DNA from: Hymenobacter nivis
GTDB taxonomy: Bacteria > Bacteroidota > Bacteroidia > Cytophagales > Hymenobacteraceae
Direction: 5' to 3'
Assembly: GCF_006439025.1 (NCBI RefSeq)
Contig: NZ_RCYZ01000001.1
Location: 744,001-808,000, forward strand
Length of the DNA stretch: 64,000 nt
Shown here: piece by piece, positions 1 to 9,500 of the stretch
Position numbering within the stretch: position 1 is the stretch's first letter
Layout of the letters: every line of letters begins with the position of its first letter
Position numbers and translations under genes: made by a program
Notes under the pieces: generated by a model
What the model was told of the DNA's origin: nothing
Database searches by the model: none
What the model saw: only the letters and a program-made list of their open reading frames with translations

Positions 1-1049
1 GTGTAGAGTATGCCGCGGGCCGTCAGAGCCCCAAACGCAAAGAGAAACAGCGGCTTGCGGCCCAGCTTGCCGGCCAGCTTGCCGCTCGCGGCGGCCACCA
101 CCATGAACACCAACTGCGAGGCCAGCATGTAGCCCGAGGTGTAGAGCACCGCTTGCTTGGCACCCACGCCCCGGGCCAGCAGCTGCGTGACGAGGGGCAC
201 CATGGCGGCGTTGGCGAAGTGAAAGATGACCGCCGACACCAGAAAAATCAGTACGGGCTTCTGCGTCAGCAAGTCGCGGAAGCCGGCCAGCACATCCTGC
301 ACGCCGTCCCACACGCTACCCTTGGGGGCCCCGGCGGCTGCTTGGGCATCGTCGTTTTTAGCGTCCGCGCCGGCACCTTTTGGGTCGGCGCCGCGGGCCA
401 GGTCGAAGTCGATGTCGTCGTTGTTGATGCGCAGCACGCACAGCACGGCACCCGCGCACAGGGCCCCCACGAGGTAAAACATCCAGCGCAGGTTGAAGTA
501 GTAGCCCACCGCGCCCAGGGCCAGAGCGGCAAACATGTTGCCGGCCGCGTTGAAGGCCTGGTTGGTGCCCTGCGTCTGGTCGAAGCGCTGGCGACCAACG
601 AGGCCCAGGGCAATGGCGGCCAGGCACGGCGGAAACACCGCGCCCGCCACGCCAATCAGCGCCTGCCCGCCCATCACCACGGGCCGGGTGGTGAAAAAAG
701 CGGTGGCCAGCACGGCCATGGCAATCAGCGCAATACCGATCAGCAGCAAGTTGCGCTTCTGGCGCAGGCGGTCGATGAGGGCCCCGGCGGGGGTTTGGGC
801 CAGCACCTGGGCGATGTTGCCCGCGGCCAGGGCCGAGCCGATTTGGGCGGGGCCCCAGCCCGCGCTCGATTGCAGAAACAGCGCCATGTAGGGCCCCATG
901 CCGTTTTGCACGTCGGCAATGAAGAAGTTGAGCACCCGCAGCGCCCGGATGCTGCCGCCCTTGGGGTCGTCGGCGAGGTCGGGCGCGGCGTTTTCGGCGG
1001 GAGCTGTCTCAGCGGCGGCGGGGGCCGCCAGATTTTCGGGGGGAGGCAT
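1..1049 (-). CDS. MFS transporter, 3' end cut by window edge
   Basis: Reading leftwards from an ATG at 1049, the frame stays open for about 349 codons to the window edge with no stop. A polar Ala/Pro-rich leader of about 35 residues is followed by a series of hydrophobic helices. The first contains FFIADVQNGMGPYMALFL, and a later loop has the RLRQKRNLLLIG pattern, resembling the basic loop between TM2 and TM3 of the major facilitator superfamily. A hydrophilic loop rich in Asp, Ala and Lys near residue 220 separates the two six-helix halves. The protein is probably an inner-membrane drug or metabolite exporter. Substrate cannot be told. The C-terminal helices are outside the window, so length and intactness are unknown. 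Confidence 0.85.
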   Translation of the reverse strand, partial: MPPPENLAAPAAAETAPAENAAPDLADDPKGGSIRALRVLNFFIADVQNGMGPYMALFLQSSAGWGPAQIGSALAAGNIAQVLAQTPAGALIDRLRQKRNLLLIGIALIAMAVLATAFFTTRPVVMGGQALIGVAGAVFPPCLAAIALGLVGRQRFDQTQGTNQAFNAAGNMFAALALGAVGYYFNLRWMFYLVGALCAGAVLCVLRINNDDIDFDLARGADPKGAGADAKNDDAQAAAGAPKGSVWDGVQDVLAGFRDLLTQKPVLIFLVSAVIFHFANAAMVPLVTQLLARGVGAKQAVLYTSGYMLASQLVFMVVAAASGKLAGKLGRKPLFLFAFGALTARGILY

Positions 1050-1232
1050 AGGGGTGGGCCAGCGGGTTGGGTGGGAAGCCAGGGGCTTGAGATTGACGAA
1101 TTGCCCGTGCATACGGCCGTGCTTTAACTACGGCTGATGGCGTGCAGCAAAAGGCCATTCCGCCGCCGAAAAGCACGCAGAATGGCCCGTTGCGAAGAAA
1201 AAAGATGGCGCCACCGGCGGCAGCGCCGAAGC

Positions 1233-1940
1233 TTAGCGCACCAGGAACGACTCGCCGGCCACCGTCAGCAGTTCGAGCTGCAGGGGCGCGGGGGCCCCGG
1301 GGGAACGCACCTCGCCGGGGCGGTCGGCGCGGCGCACGGCGCTGGCCTGCACGGCCGTGCCTACCACCAAGTAATCAGCCAATTGCTGGCCCAGGTGCGG
1401 CGGGAAGCGCAGTTCAGCGGCTTCGCCTTCGAGGCGCACGGCGCGCAGGTGGCCTTTGGGGTCGAGCAGCAGCTCAGTTACCAGGCCGTGCAGTGACACG
1501 GCATCGGCGGGGGCCCCGGCGGGCTGGGGGCGCAGGGTGCGGCCATCGGCATCGAGGCTGGCCAGGTGCAGGTGCTCGTCGCCCTTGGGCGTGGTGTGCG
1601 GGAAGGCCAGCACCTGCACCGCTTGGCCGGGCTGCGCAGCAGCGTGCAGCGCCTCGCCGAAGTGGGGTGGGAATTTCACGGCGCGGGGGCCCTCGGCGGT
1701 GGCCAGCTCGAAGCGGTCGTACACGCCGTCGGGGTTGGCCCCGTAGGTGCCTACGGTGCCGGCATAGGTGTGCAGCGGGTGCAGCTTCGGCTTGGGTTTT
1801 TCGGCCTTGGGGTCGGGCTTTTTGGACTTGTCGTCCTGCCCGGGCTTTTTGGGCTTGTCGTGGCCAGGCTTGGCGGGGCCCTCGGCGTTGGCGGCGGGCT
1901 TGGCGGGTTTTATAGCGGGGTTTTGGATTTCAGTAGACAT
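1233..1940 (-). CDS. Hypothetical protein with Lys/Pro-rich N-terminus
   Basis: This encodes about 235 residues starting at the ATG at 1940 (residues MSTEIQ). I do not recognise the family. The first 65 residues are a low-complexity Lys/Pro/Ala/Asp segment with repeated KPKK-like units, probably disordered. From about residue 55 the rest looks folded, with two similar stretches, each with a FPPH motif (VKFPPHFGEALH near 90, LRFPPHLGQQLADYL near 195). These suggest a duplicated small beta-rich domain, perhaps OB-like. There is no signal peptide or membrane segment. An upstream extension to 1985 would read through a terminator hairpin, so the later ATG is preferred. A terminator ends directly before the start codon (see 1941-1991). 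Confidence 0.7.
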   Translation of the reverse strand: MSTEIQNPAIKPAKPAANAEGPAKPGHDKPKKPGQDDKSKKPDPKAEKPKPKLHPLHTYAGTVGTYGANPDGVYDRFELATAEGPRAVKFPPHFGEALHAAAQPGQAVQVLAFPHTTPKGDEHLHLASLDADGRTLRPQPAGAPADAVSLHGLVTELLLDPKGHLRAVRLEGEAAELRFPPHLGQQLADYLVVGTAVQASAVRRADRPGEVRSPGAPAPLQLELLTVAGESFLVR

Positions 1941-1991
1941 AAAAAAAGGAGGTTTGCAACGCAGTAAAAACTTACTGTGCTGCAAACCTCC
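1941..1991 (-). terminator. Intrinsic terminator abutting a start codon
   Basis: On the minus strand a hairpin with an 11-bp outer stem (GGAGGTTTGCA/TGCAAACCTCC) and a further imperfect inner stem ending in TTACTG/CAGTAA spans 1948-1991 and is followed by seven T residues (1941-1947). The T run runs straight into the ATG at 1940. It should end the transcript of the M28 peptidase upstream, and leaves essentially no leader for the following gene. Confidence 0.8.
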
Positions 1992-2067
1992 GCTGGGCAG
2001 GTAAGCCCGGCCTTAAGCCCGAATTAATTTATCCTTAGAAGCATGTGCGTTGGCTGAAAAGGCGCCT

Positions 2068-3666
2068 TTACTGGGCCCGGGGCGGCGTGGGGGCCGGCAT
2101 GGGCTTGCGGGGCAGCTTCTGGTCGCGCATGGCGGTGTTGTACACAAACGAAGCCACCACCACCGAGGCCTGCTTGAGGTCGTCGGCCACGAGGCGGTCG
2201 TAGGTGTCCTGGTTGGAGTGGTGGGTGCGGGCGAAGTAGTCGAGGCCGTCCTGGATGAACTGGAAGCCGGGCAGGCCCACGGCGTCGAAGGCCACGTGGT
2301 CGGTGCTGCCGGTGTTGCGCAGCGTCACGGTGGTGGCGCCCATGTCGGCAAACGGCGCGAGCCAAGTGGTGAAGATGGGCTTCACGGCCTCGTTGCCCTG
2401 GGCATAAATGCCGCGGATTTTGCCGGCCCCGTTGTCGAGGTTGAAGTAGCCGGCCAGCTTCTCGTGGTCGGGCTTGAGCTGCATGGTGGCGGGGTCGGCA
2501 AAGTGGTTCTTCACGTAGTTGCGCGAGCCGTGCAGGCCCTCCTCCTCCTCGCCCCACAGGGCAATGCGGATGGTGCGGCGCGGCTTCAGGCCACTGGCCT
2601 TGAGAATGCGGACGGCCTCCATCATCACGGCGCAGCCGGCGGCGTTGTCGGTGGCGCCGGTGGCCGAATGCCACGAATCAAGGTGGCCGCCGAGCATTAC
2701 CACTTCGCTTTTCAGCTTGCGGTCGGTGCCCGGGATTTCGGCCACCACGTTGTAGCCCTTCAGGTCCTGGGTTTGGAAGCGGGTTTTGGTTTCCATCTCC
2801 ACTTCCACCGGAATGCCGGCCTCGGCGAGGCGGATGAGGCGGAGCTGATCTTCGCTCGACATTTCCAGCTCGGGCAGCACAGGCTTGGCGTCGGCGGCGT
2901 AGGGGGCCCCGTTGGTGGTGAACACGGTGCCGTCGGTGCCGCGGCCGGGGCTGAGTACGGCGGCGGCGCCCTCGGCAATCAGCATGTCGGCCATTTTAGC
3001 ACGCAGCTCGCGGGCCGTTTTCAGCGCGGCCATGCGCTCGGCGGTGGCGGGCTCCACGGGGCGGTTGGCGGCCGTGGTGGGGGCCGTGGCGGGGGCGTCG
3101 GCCAGCTTCTGGAGGTCTTCGGCGCTGAGGCGCTTGGCGTCGGGCTCGAAGTTGGGCTGGGGCGGGTTGGCCACGGGCAGCAGCACGATTTTGTCGCGCA
3201 GCTGGCCTTTGTACTTGGCCAGGTCGGCTTCGGTGGTGGCGCGCACCACCACTACTTGCTTGCGCAGGGCCCCGCCGGGGGTGCTGGGCGTCCAGGCCTT
3301 GGGCACGCCGATCATGGCGTGGTAGTAGGGCTTGGTCATGGCCACGTAGCTCTTATCAATGTCCCAGCCGCGGCCGAAGTCGCCCCAGGGCTCCACGGCG
3401 GCGTTGGCCAGGCCATACTCGGCCAGCTTTTTCTGCGTCCAGGCGTTGGCGCGGGCCAGGCCCTCGGAGCCGGCCAGGCGCGGGCCGCACACGTCGGTAA
3501 GGTAAAAGGCCGTTTCCATCACTTTGGAGCGGTTCATGCCCTCGTCCTTGATCTTGGCCAGGGCGGCGGCGTCGGTTTTTTCGGGCGTTTGGGCCCAGGC
3601 GGGCGCAGCGGCCAGGGCCAGGAGGCTGGCCAGCGGCAGCAGTTTGTGCAGCGAAGAAGTAGGCAA
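2068..3666 (-). CDS. Exported M28-family zinc peptidase
   Basis: This is a secreted or periplasmic aminopeptidase/carboxypeptidase-like enzyme of MEROPS family M28. A TTG at 3666 is the best start, because it begins directly in front of a signal peptide (hydrophobic LLPLASLLALAAAPAWAQ). The ATG at 3762 would add about 32 residues of unlikely sequence. A PA-like insert domain occupies the first half. The catalytic half shows HLDSW, then TDNAAG (bridging Asp), GEEEEGLHGS (catalytic Glu pair), a further Asp near DNGAGK, and a late His in ARTHHSNQDTYDRL, so all expected zinc ligands appear present. Length of about 532 residues is normal. It is monocistronic and followed by the terminator at 1941-1991. 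Confidence 0.9.
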   Translation of the reverse strand: MPTSSLHKLLPLASLLALAAAPAWAQTPEKTDAAALAKIKDEGMNRSKVMETAFYLTDVCGPRLAGSEGLARANAWTQKKLAEYGLANAAVEPWGDFGRGWDIDKSYVAMTKPYYHAMIGVPKAWTPSTPGGALRKQVVVVRATTEADLAKYKGQLRDKIVLLPVANPPQPNFEPDAKRLSAEDLQKLADAPATAPTTAANRPVEPATAERMAALKTARELRAKMADMLIAEGAAAVLSPGRGTDGTVFTTNGAPYAADAKPVLPELEMSSEDQLRLIRLAEAGIPVEVEMETKTRFQTQDLKGYNVVAEIPGTDRKLKSEVVMLGGHLDSWHSATGATDNAAGCAVMMEAVRILKASGLKPRRTIRIALWGEEEEGLHGSRNYVKNHFADPATMQLKPDHEKLAGYFNLDNGAGKIRGIYAQGNEAVKPIFTTWLAPFADMGATTVTLRNTGSTDHVAFDAVGLPGFQFIQDGLDYFARTHHSNQDTYDRLVADDLKQASVVVASFVYNTAMRDQKLPRKPMPAPTPPRAQ

Positions 3667-3916
3667 AGGGCAGGTTTTAAGGTGAGGGGAAAAAGCCCCT
3701 AACGACACCCCCGGCCGGGGCGGGTTGCACGGCCGCCGGGGCCCCGGGCAGCGTATTGCCACCGCCAGACAATTGTTATCAATACATTAAGCTATTGATT
3801 ACTATGGGTCTATTGCATCGTGGCAGGGCCCCGGCCGCGGGTGGCAAGCAACCCCAGCGCATAAAATGCGTCTTAGCCCGGATAACTTTTGCTGACCAAA
3901 CGGGTTGTGTCCCCCT

Positions 3917-5296
3917 ATGAGTATTGTAACCAACGCGGTGCGCGTACAAGGCCAGCTATTTGCCCTGCTCGCGTGCCTTTTGTGGCCAGGGCTGGTGGGG
4001 GCCCAAACGGCCACTACGCCCCCCCCGCCCGCTCCCGCAGGGCCCCTCACCCTGCCCGAGTGCCTGCACTACGCCCTGGTGAACCAGCCGCTGGTGCGCC
4101 AGGCCCGCCTCGACGAGGTGAGCAACGAGGCCGATATCCGCATCTCGCTTTCGGGCTGGCTGCCCCAGGTGGGGGCCACGGGCACGGCGCAGCACTACTT
4201 CGGGCTGCCTTTCACCGTGTTTCCTGACCCCACCACGGGCATCAGCACCCCGCGCCAGCTGGGCGTGAAAAACGTGACGACGCTGGGCCTCTCGGGCACC
4301 CAGGTTATTTATAACAACGACGTGAACCTGGCCGCCCGCAGCGCCCGCTTCACGCGGCTGGCCGCCGGCCAGAACACCGTGAACACGACCATCAGCACGG
4401 TGTCGGACGTGAGCAAGGCGTTCTACACGGTGCTGCTCTCGCAGCGGCAGCTCGATGTGTACCGGGAGGACATCTTGCGCTTGCAGCGCAACCTGCGCGA
4501 CGCCAAAGCCCGCTACGACGCCGGCATTGTGGATAAGACGGACTACTTGCAGGCCGAAATTTCGCTGAACAACTCGCTGGCCGGCCGCAAGCAGGCCCAG
4601 GAGGCCATCAAGGCCAACACCGCCAACCTGCAGCAGCTGATGGGCATTTCGGCCGAGCGGCCCTTGCAGCTGCAGTACGACACGCTCAGCCTGGAGCGCG
4701 ACGCGGTGGTGGACACGCTGGAGCCGCTGGACCCCGCCCGCCGCATCGAGTACCAGCAGGTGCTCACCCAGAAGTCGTTGCAGGGCCTCACCATCGACTA
4801 CTACCGGCTGGGCTTCCTGCCCTCGCTCTCGGCTTTTGGCAACTACAACTCGGTGTACCAGGCCAATAACGTGAGCGACCAGTACAACATGCGCTTCCCC
4901 AACTCCTACGCTGGCGTGCAGCTGGGCCTGCCTTTATTCACGGGCTTCCGCCGCACCCAAAACCTGCGCAAGGCCCGCATCCAGGACCAGCGCATCGATC
5001 AGGACGTGCTCTACGCCCGCAACCAGATCAGCTCGGAGTACGCGGCGGCCTTGGCCAACTACAAGGGCTACTTCAACGACTACCTGGTGGGCAAGCGCAA
5101 CCTGGAGCTGTCCAAGGAAGTGTACAAGGTGGTTGACTTGCAGTACCGCGAGGGCATCAAAGCTTACCTCGACCTGCTGGTGGCCCAAACCACGCTGCGC
5201 ACCTCGCAGCTAAATTATTACAGCGCCCTGTTTCAGGTGCTGAGCTACAAGGTGGAGCTACAGCGCGCGCTGGGGGCCCTGCCCACCAATTATTAA
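3917..5296 (+). CDS. TolC-family outer membrane efflux channel
   Basis: This is the outer membrane channel of a tripartite efflux system. The ATG at 3917 starts a signal peptide ending in LVGAQ, and the TTG at 3905 adds only four residues. The mature part shows the TolC/OEP layout: two long alpha-helical hairpin repeats rich in Ala, Gln and Leu (for example around LRDAKARYDAGIVDKTDYLQ) each followed by beta-strand segments (YNSVYQ and VQLGLPLFTGFRR). Length of 459 residues is typical. It is the first gene of a three-gene operon, 18 bp before the adaptor. It is probably exported by Sec and assembled by the BAM complex. Substrate unknown. Confidence 0.92.
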   Translation: MSIVTNAVRVQGQLFALLACLLWPGLVGAQTATTPPPPAPAGPLTLPECLHYALVNQPLVRQARLDEVSNEADIRISLSGWLPQVGATGTAQHYFGLPFTVFPDPTTGISTPRQLGVKNVTTLGLSGTQVIYNNDVNLAARSARFTRLAAGQNTVNTTISTVSDVSKAFYTVLLSQRQLDVYREDILRLQRNLRDAKARYDAGIVDKTDYLQAEISLNNSLAGRKQAQEAIKANTANLQQLMGISAERPLQLQYDTLSLERDAVVDTLEPLDPARRIEYQQVLTQKSLQGLTIDYYRLGFLPSLSAFGNYNSVYQANNVSDQYNMRFPNSYAGVQLGLPLFTGFRRTQNLRKARIQDQRIDQDVLYARNQISSEYAAALANYKGYFNDYLVGKRNLELSKEVYKVVDLQYREGIKAYLDLLVAQTTLRTSQLNYYSALFQVLSYKVELQRALGALPTNY

Positions 5297-5314
5297 TCCC
5301 TCCGCTTTCGCTCG

Positions 5315-6478
5315 ATGAACACTAAATACCTGGCCTTGTGCTGCACCTTGGGCCTTGTGGCCGGCGCTGCATGCGGCAAAAAAGACGACGACGCCAAGAA
5401 GAACGCCGCCCCGCCGCCCACCCCGGTGAGCGTGGTGGATGCCCGTACTACCGACGCCATTTACTACGACGAGTTTCCCGCCACCGTCGTGGCCCTAAAC
5501 AGCGTGGAGCTGCGCGCCCAGGTTACGGGCTTCGTCACGGCCCTTCTCTTCAAGGAGGGCGACCTGGTGCCCAAGGGCAAGGCGCTTTACGAAATTGACA
5601 AGCGCCAGTACGAATCGGCTTACCAGCAGGCCCTGGCCAACCTGAGCAGCGCCCGCGCCTCGGCCCAAAACGCCACCGTGAACCAGGCCCGCTACCAGCG
5701 CCTGCTCCAGCAAGACGCCGTGGCCCGCCAGCTGGCCGAAAACGCCACCACCACCGCCGCTACCGCTGGCAGCCAGGTGGCCGCGGCCCAGGCCGCCGTC
5801 AACATTGCCCGCACCAACCTGAGCTTTGCCACCATCACGGCCCCGTTTGCGGGGCGCATCGGCATCTCACAGGTGCGGCTAGGCACGCAGGTGAGCGCGG
5901 GCACCACGGTGCTGAATACGATTTCGAGTGAAACCCCGATTGGGGTGGACTTTGTGGTGACGGAAACGGACATCCCCCGCTTCACGGCGTTGCAAAACCG
6001 GGCCGGCGGCGCGGGTGATTCTACCATCCGCTTTGTGCTGCCCAACGGCCAGCCCTACGGCCAGCCGGGTAAAATCCGGGCCATCGACCGCGGCGTGAAC
6101 GCCCAGACCGGCACCATCACGGTGCGGGTGGAGTTTGCCAACCCCGACCGCCGCCTTAAGGACGGCCTGAGCGGCGTTATCAAAGTGCTCAACAAGGAAT
6201 CGGGCAACCGCCTGGTGATTCCCTACAAAGCCATTGTGGAGCAGATGGGCGAAAACTTCGTGTACGTGGCCGCCGGCGATAGCGCCAAGCAGCGCAAGGT
6301 GCAGCTGGGGCCCCGGCTCGTCGACCAGGTAGTAATCCTGAAGGGCATTGCCGCGGGCGACAAAATTGTGACCGAAGGCGTGCAGAAGCTGCGCGACGGT
6401 GCCAAAATCAAGGTGAGTGCCCCGGGGGCTGCCGTGGCACCGGCCGGGGGCCCCGCCGGGGCCCCCGCGGCCAAGTAA
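5315..6478 (+). CDS. RND efflux periplasmic adaptor lipoprotein
   Basis: This is the membrane-fusion adaptor linking the RND pump to the TolC-like channel. The N-terminus is a lipoprotein signal (LGLVAGAAC, lipidation at Cys 20), so it should be anchored to the inner membrane. Next come a biotinyl-lipoyl half motif (VTALLFKEGDLVPKGKALY), an alpha-helical hairpin of Ala/Gln-rich sequence at about residues 95-160, the second lipoyl half (TITAPFAGRIGISQVRLG), and beta-barrel and membrane-proximal domains to the end. The C-terminus is a Pro/Ala/Gly tail. It lies between the channel and pump genes, with an inverted repeat after its stop. Confidence 0.93.
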   Translation: MNTKYLALCCTLGLVAGAACGKKDDDAKKNAAPPPTPVSVVDARTTDAIYYDEFPATVVALNSVELRAQVTGFVTALLFKEGDLVPKGKALYEIDKRQYESAYQQALANLSSARASAQNATVNQARYQRLLQQDAVARQLAENATTTAATAGSQVAAAQAAVNIARTNLSFATITAPFAGRIGISQVRLGTQVSAGTTVLNTISSETPIGVDFVVTETDIPRFTALQNRAGGAGDSTIRFVLPNGQPYGQPGKIRAIDRGVNAQTGTITVRVEFANPDRRLKDGLSGVIKVLNKESGNRLVIPYKAIVEQMGENFVYVAAGDSAKQRKVQLGPRLVDQVVILKGIAAGDKIVTEGVQKLRDGAKIKVSAPGAAVAPAGGPAGAPAAK

Positions 6479-6485
6479 TTTACTT

Positions 6486-6570
6486 AGCTGTTAGCTGATG
6501 GCTGTTGGCTATTGGCTCTACTCGGCTGGCTTTTGTAAAGCCATCGGCTAACAGCTACCAGCTAACAGCT
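6486..6570. repeat. Imperfect 32-bp inverted repeat inside RND operon
   Basis: Arms at 6486-6517 and 6539-6570 are inverted copies, about 26 of 32 positions matching, each built from repeated AGCTGTTAGCTG-like words. It fills most of the 100-bp gap between adaptor and pump genes and would form a long hairpin in the operon mRNA. There is no T run, so it is not an ordinary terminator. Confidence 0.8.
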
Positions 6571-6578
6571 CCAACGCA

Positions 6579-9500
6579 ATGATTGCAGAAACCTTTATTC
6601 GCCGGCCCGTCCTGGCCATCGTCGCCTCGCTGGTGATTGTGCTCGTGGGCTTGCTGGCCATGCGCAGCCTGCCCATCGGGCAGTACCCCGAAATTACGCC
6701 CCCCACGGTGTCCGTTACCGGCAGCTACATCGGGGCCGACGCCCAGACCGTGGAGCAGACCGTGGCCACGCCCGTGGAGGTGCAGGTGAACGGCACGCCC
6801 GGCATGACCTACCTGCAGAGTAACAGCACCAGCAACGGGCAGATGAGCATGACGGTGAACTTCGAGGTGGGCACCGACATCAACATTGCCGCCCTCGACG
6901 TGCAGAACCGCGTGGGCATTGCCCTGCCCACCCTGCCGCAGGACGTGCAGCGCCTGGGCCTGACGGTGCGCAAACGGAACCCGAGCATCCTGATGCTGGT
7001 GGCCATGTACGCGCCCAAGGGCTCGCACAACACCACCTTCCTCGACAACTACGCCAACGTATTCATCAAGGACGCCCTGCTGCGCACCAAGGGCGTGGGC
7101 GATATCGTGTCGCGGGCCGACGACTTCTCGATGCGCCTGTGGCTGAAGCCCGACAAGCTGGCCCAGCTGGGCATCACGGCCGGCGATATTTCGGCTGCCC
7201 TTTCCGAGCAGAACGCCCAGATTGCCGCCGGCTCCATTGGGGCCCCACCGGCCGAGAAGGGCCAGCCGTTTGAATACATCGTGACGGTGCAGGGCCGCCT
7301 CGTCACGCTGGAGCAGTTCGGCAACGTCATCGTCAAAACCAACCCGCAAAACGGCCAACTGGTCTACCTCAAGGACGTGGCCCGCCTGGAGCTGGGCAAG
7401 TTCAACTACGCCAACAACTCGTTTGTGGACGGCAAGCGCGCCGCCTACCTGCTCGTGTACCAGGCCCCCGGCGCCAACGCACTCGAAACCTACGACAACG
7501 TGCTGGCCACCATGGACCAGCTCAAAAAGCAGTTCCCCGCCGACCTCAACTACATCGTGCCCTTCGAGGCCGCGAGCGTGGTGAAAGTATCCATCAAGGA
7601 AGTGGTGGAAACGCTGGCTGAGGCCCTGCTGCTGGTAGTGGTAGTGGTGTTCCTATTCCTTCAGAACTGGCGCTCCACGCTCATCCCAGTCATCGCCATT
7701 CCGGTGTCCATCGTCGGCACGTTCACGTTCTTCATTCCGCTGGGCTTCACCATTAATACGTTGACGCTCTTTGGCTTCGTGCTAGCCATCGGCATCGTGG
7801 TGGACGATGCCATTGTGGTGGTGGAAGCCGTGGAGCACAACATGAACGAGCGCAATATGAACGTGCTCGACGCCACGCTGGAGGCCATGCGCGAGATTTC
7901 GGCCCCGGTTATCGCCATTGCCCTGATTCTGGCGGCGGTGTTCGTGCCGGTGGGCTTTATCCCGGGCATCACGGGGCGCCTGTACCAGCAGTTTGCCATT
8001 ACCATCGCCATTTCGGTGCTGATTTCGGCCTTCGTAGCCCTTTCGCTCACGCCCGCCCTGTGCGTGCTGCTGCTGAAGCCCACCAAGCGCGACGAAAGCT
8101 CGACGGGCCTCAACAAGCTGTTTTTCAAGTTTAACAACTGGTTTGGGCGCGTGACCGAGAAGTACGGCAACGGCGTGGCGAGTGGCATTAAGCACTCGCG
8201 CTTCGTGGTCATTATCCTGGTGTGCATCGTGGCGGGGGCCGGGCTGCTGTTCCGCAGCAAGCCCAGCGGCTTCCTGCCCACCGAAGACGAGGGCCGCATC
8301 ATCATCACCTTCAACCTGCCCGAAGGCGCCTCCACAGGCCGCACCGTGGCCACGCTCCAGGAAATGATGAAGGAGCTGAGCAAAACTGAGGGCATCGCGC
8401 ACTACGCCGCCCTGGGGGGCCTAAACGCGGTAAACTTCTCCTCAAAATCCAACTCGGGCACCATTTTCTGCCAGCTCAAGCCCTGGGAAGACCGCAAGGA
8501 AAAAACCCTGCAGCTGCAGGGCCTGATGGCCACCGTGCAGCAGCGCATGGCCCGCTTCAAGGAGGCCACCACCGTGGTTATTTCGCCGCCCGCCATCCCG
8601 GGCCTGGGCAACACGGGCGGCTTCTCGTTCATTTTCCAAGAGCGCGAGGCCGGCGGCGACATCCAGACCTTCGACGCCAACCTGCAAAAATTTCTGGCCA
8701 CCATCCGCCAGCGGCCCGAAATTGCGTCGGGCTTCTCTTTCTTCACGGCCAGCACGCCGGGCTACAAGCTCGACATTGACCGCGAAAAAGCCAAGAAGCT
8801 GGGCGTGTCGATTGCCGACATCGGGGGGGCCCTGCGCACGTACCTGGGCAGTGCCTACATCAACGACTTCACGCTCTACGGCCGCACGTTCCGGGTGGTG
8901 GCGCAGGCCGATTCCAACTACCGCGCCGACATTGCCAACCTCGGCAAGTACTACGTGCGCAACTCCGCCGGTGGCATGGTGCCCCTCAGCACCCTCACCA
9001 CCTACAAGCGCCAGGAAACCGCGCCGCTCATTTCGCACTACAACCTGTTCCGCTCGGCCGAAATCAACGGCAACCCGGCCCCGGGCTATAGCTCCGGCGA
9101 CGCCATTAAGGCCCTGCAAGAGGCGGCGGCCCAGAACATGGCGCAGGGCTACGGCTACGAGTTTTCGGGCCTGAGCCGCGAAGAATTGCTGGCCGGCGGC
9201 CAGACGATTTACATCTTCGCGCTGTCCATCATCTTCGTATTCCTGTTCCTGGCTGCCCTCTACGAGAGCTGGTCGGTGCCGTTCTCGGTGCTGCTGGCCG
9301 TGCCGGTGGGCATCTTCGGGGCCATCCTGGCGCTGTTTTTCCTGCCCAAGCTCACCAATAACGTGTACGCCCAAATCGGTATGATCACGCTGATTGGCCT
9401 TTCGGCGAAGAACGCCATCCTGATCATCGAGTTTGCCAAGGAGCGCGTGGACCGCGGCATGCCGCTGGTGCAGGCCACCCTGGAGGCCGTGCGCCTCCGC

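Noticed and set aside
2050..3702. Long plus-strand ORF of 550 codons
   Set aside because: It lies entirely opposite the M28 peptidase, is rich in Gly, His and Val as expected for an antisense frame in GC-rich DNA, and has no domain.
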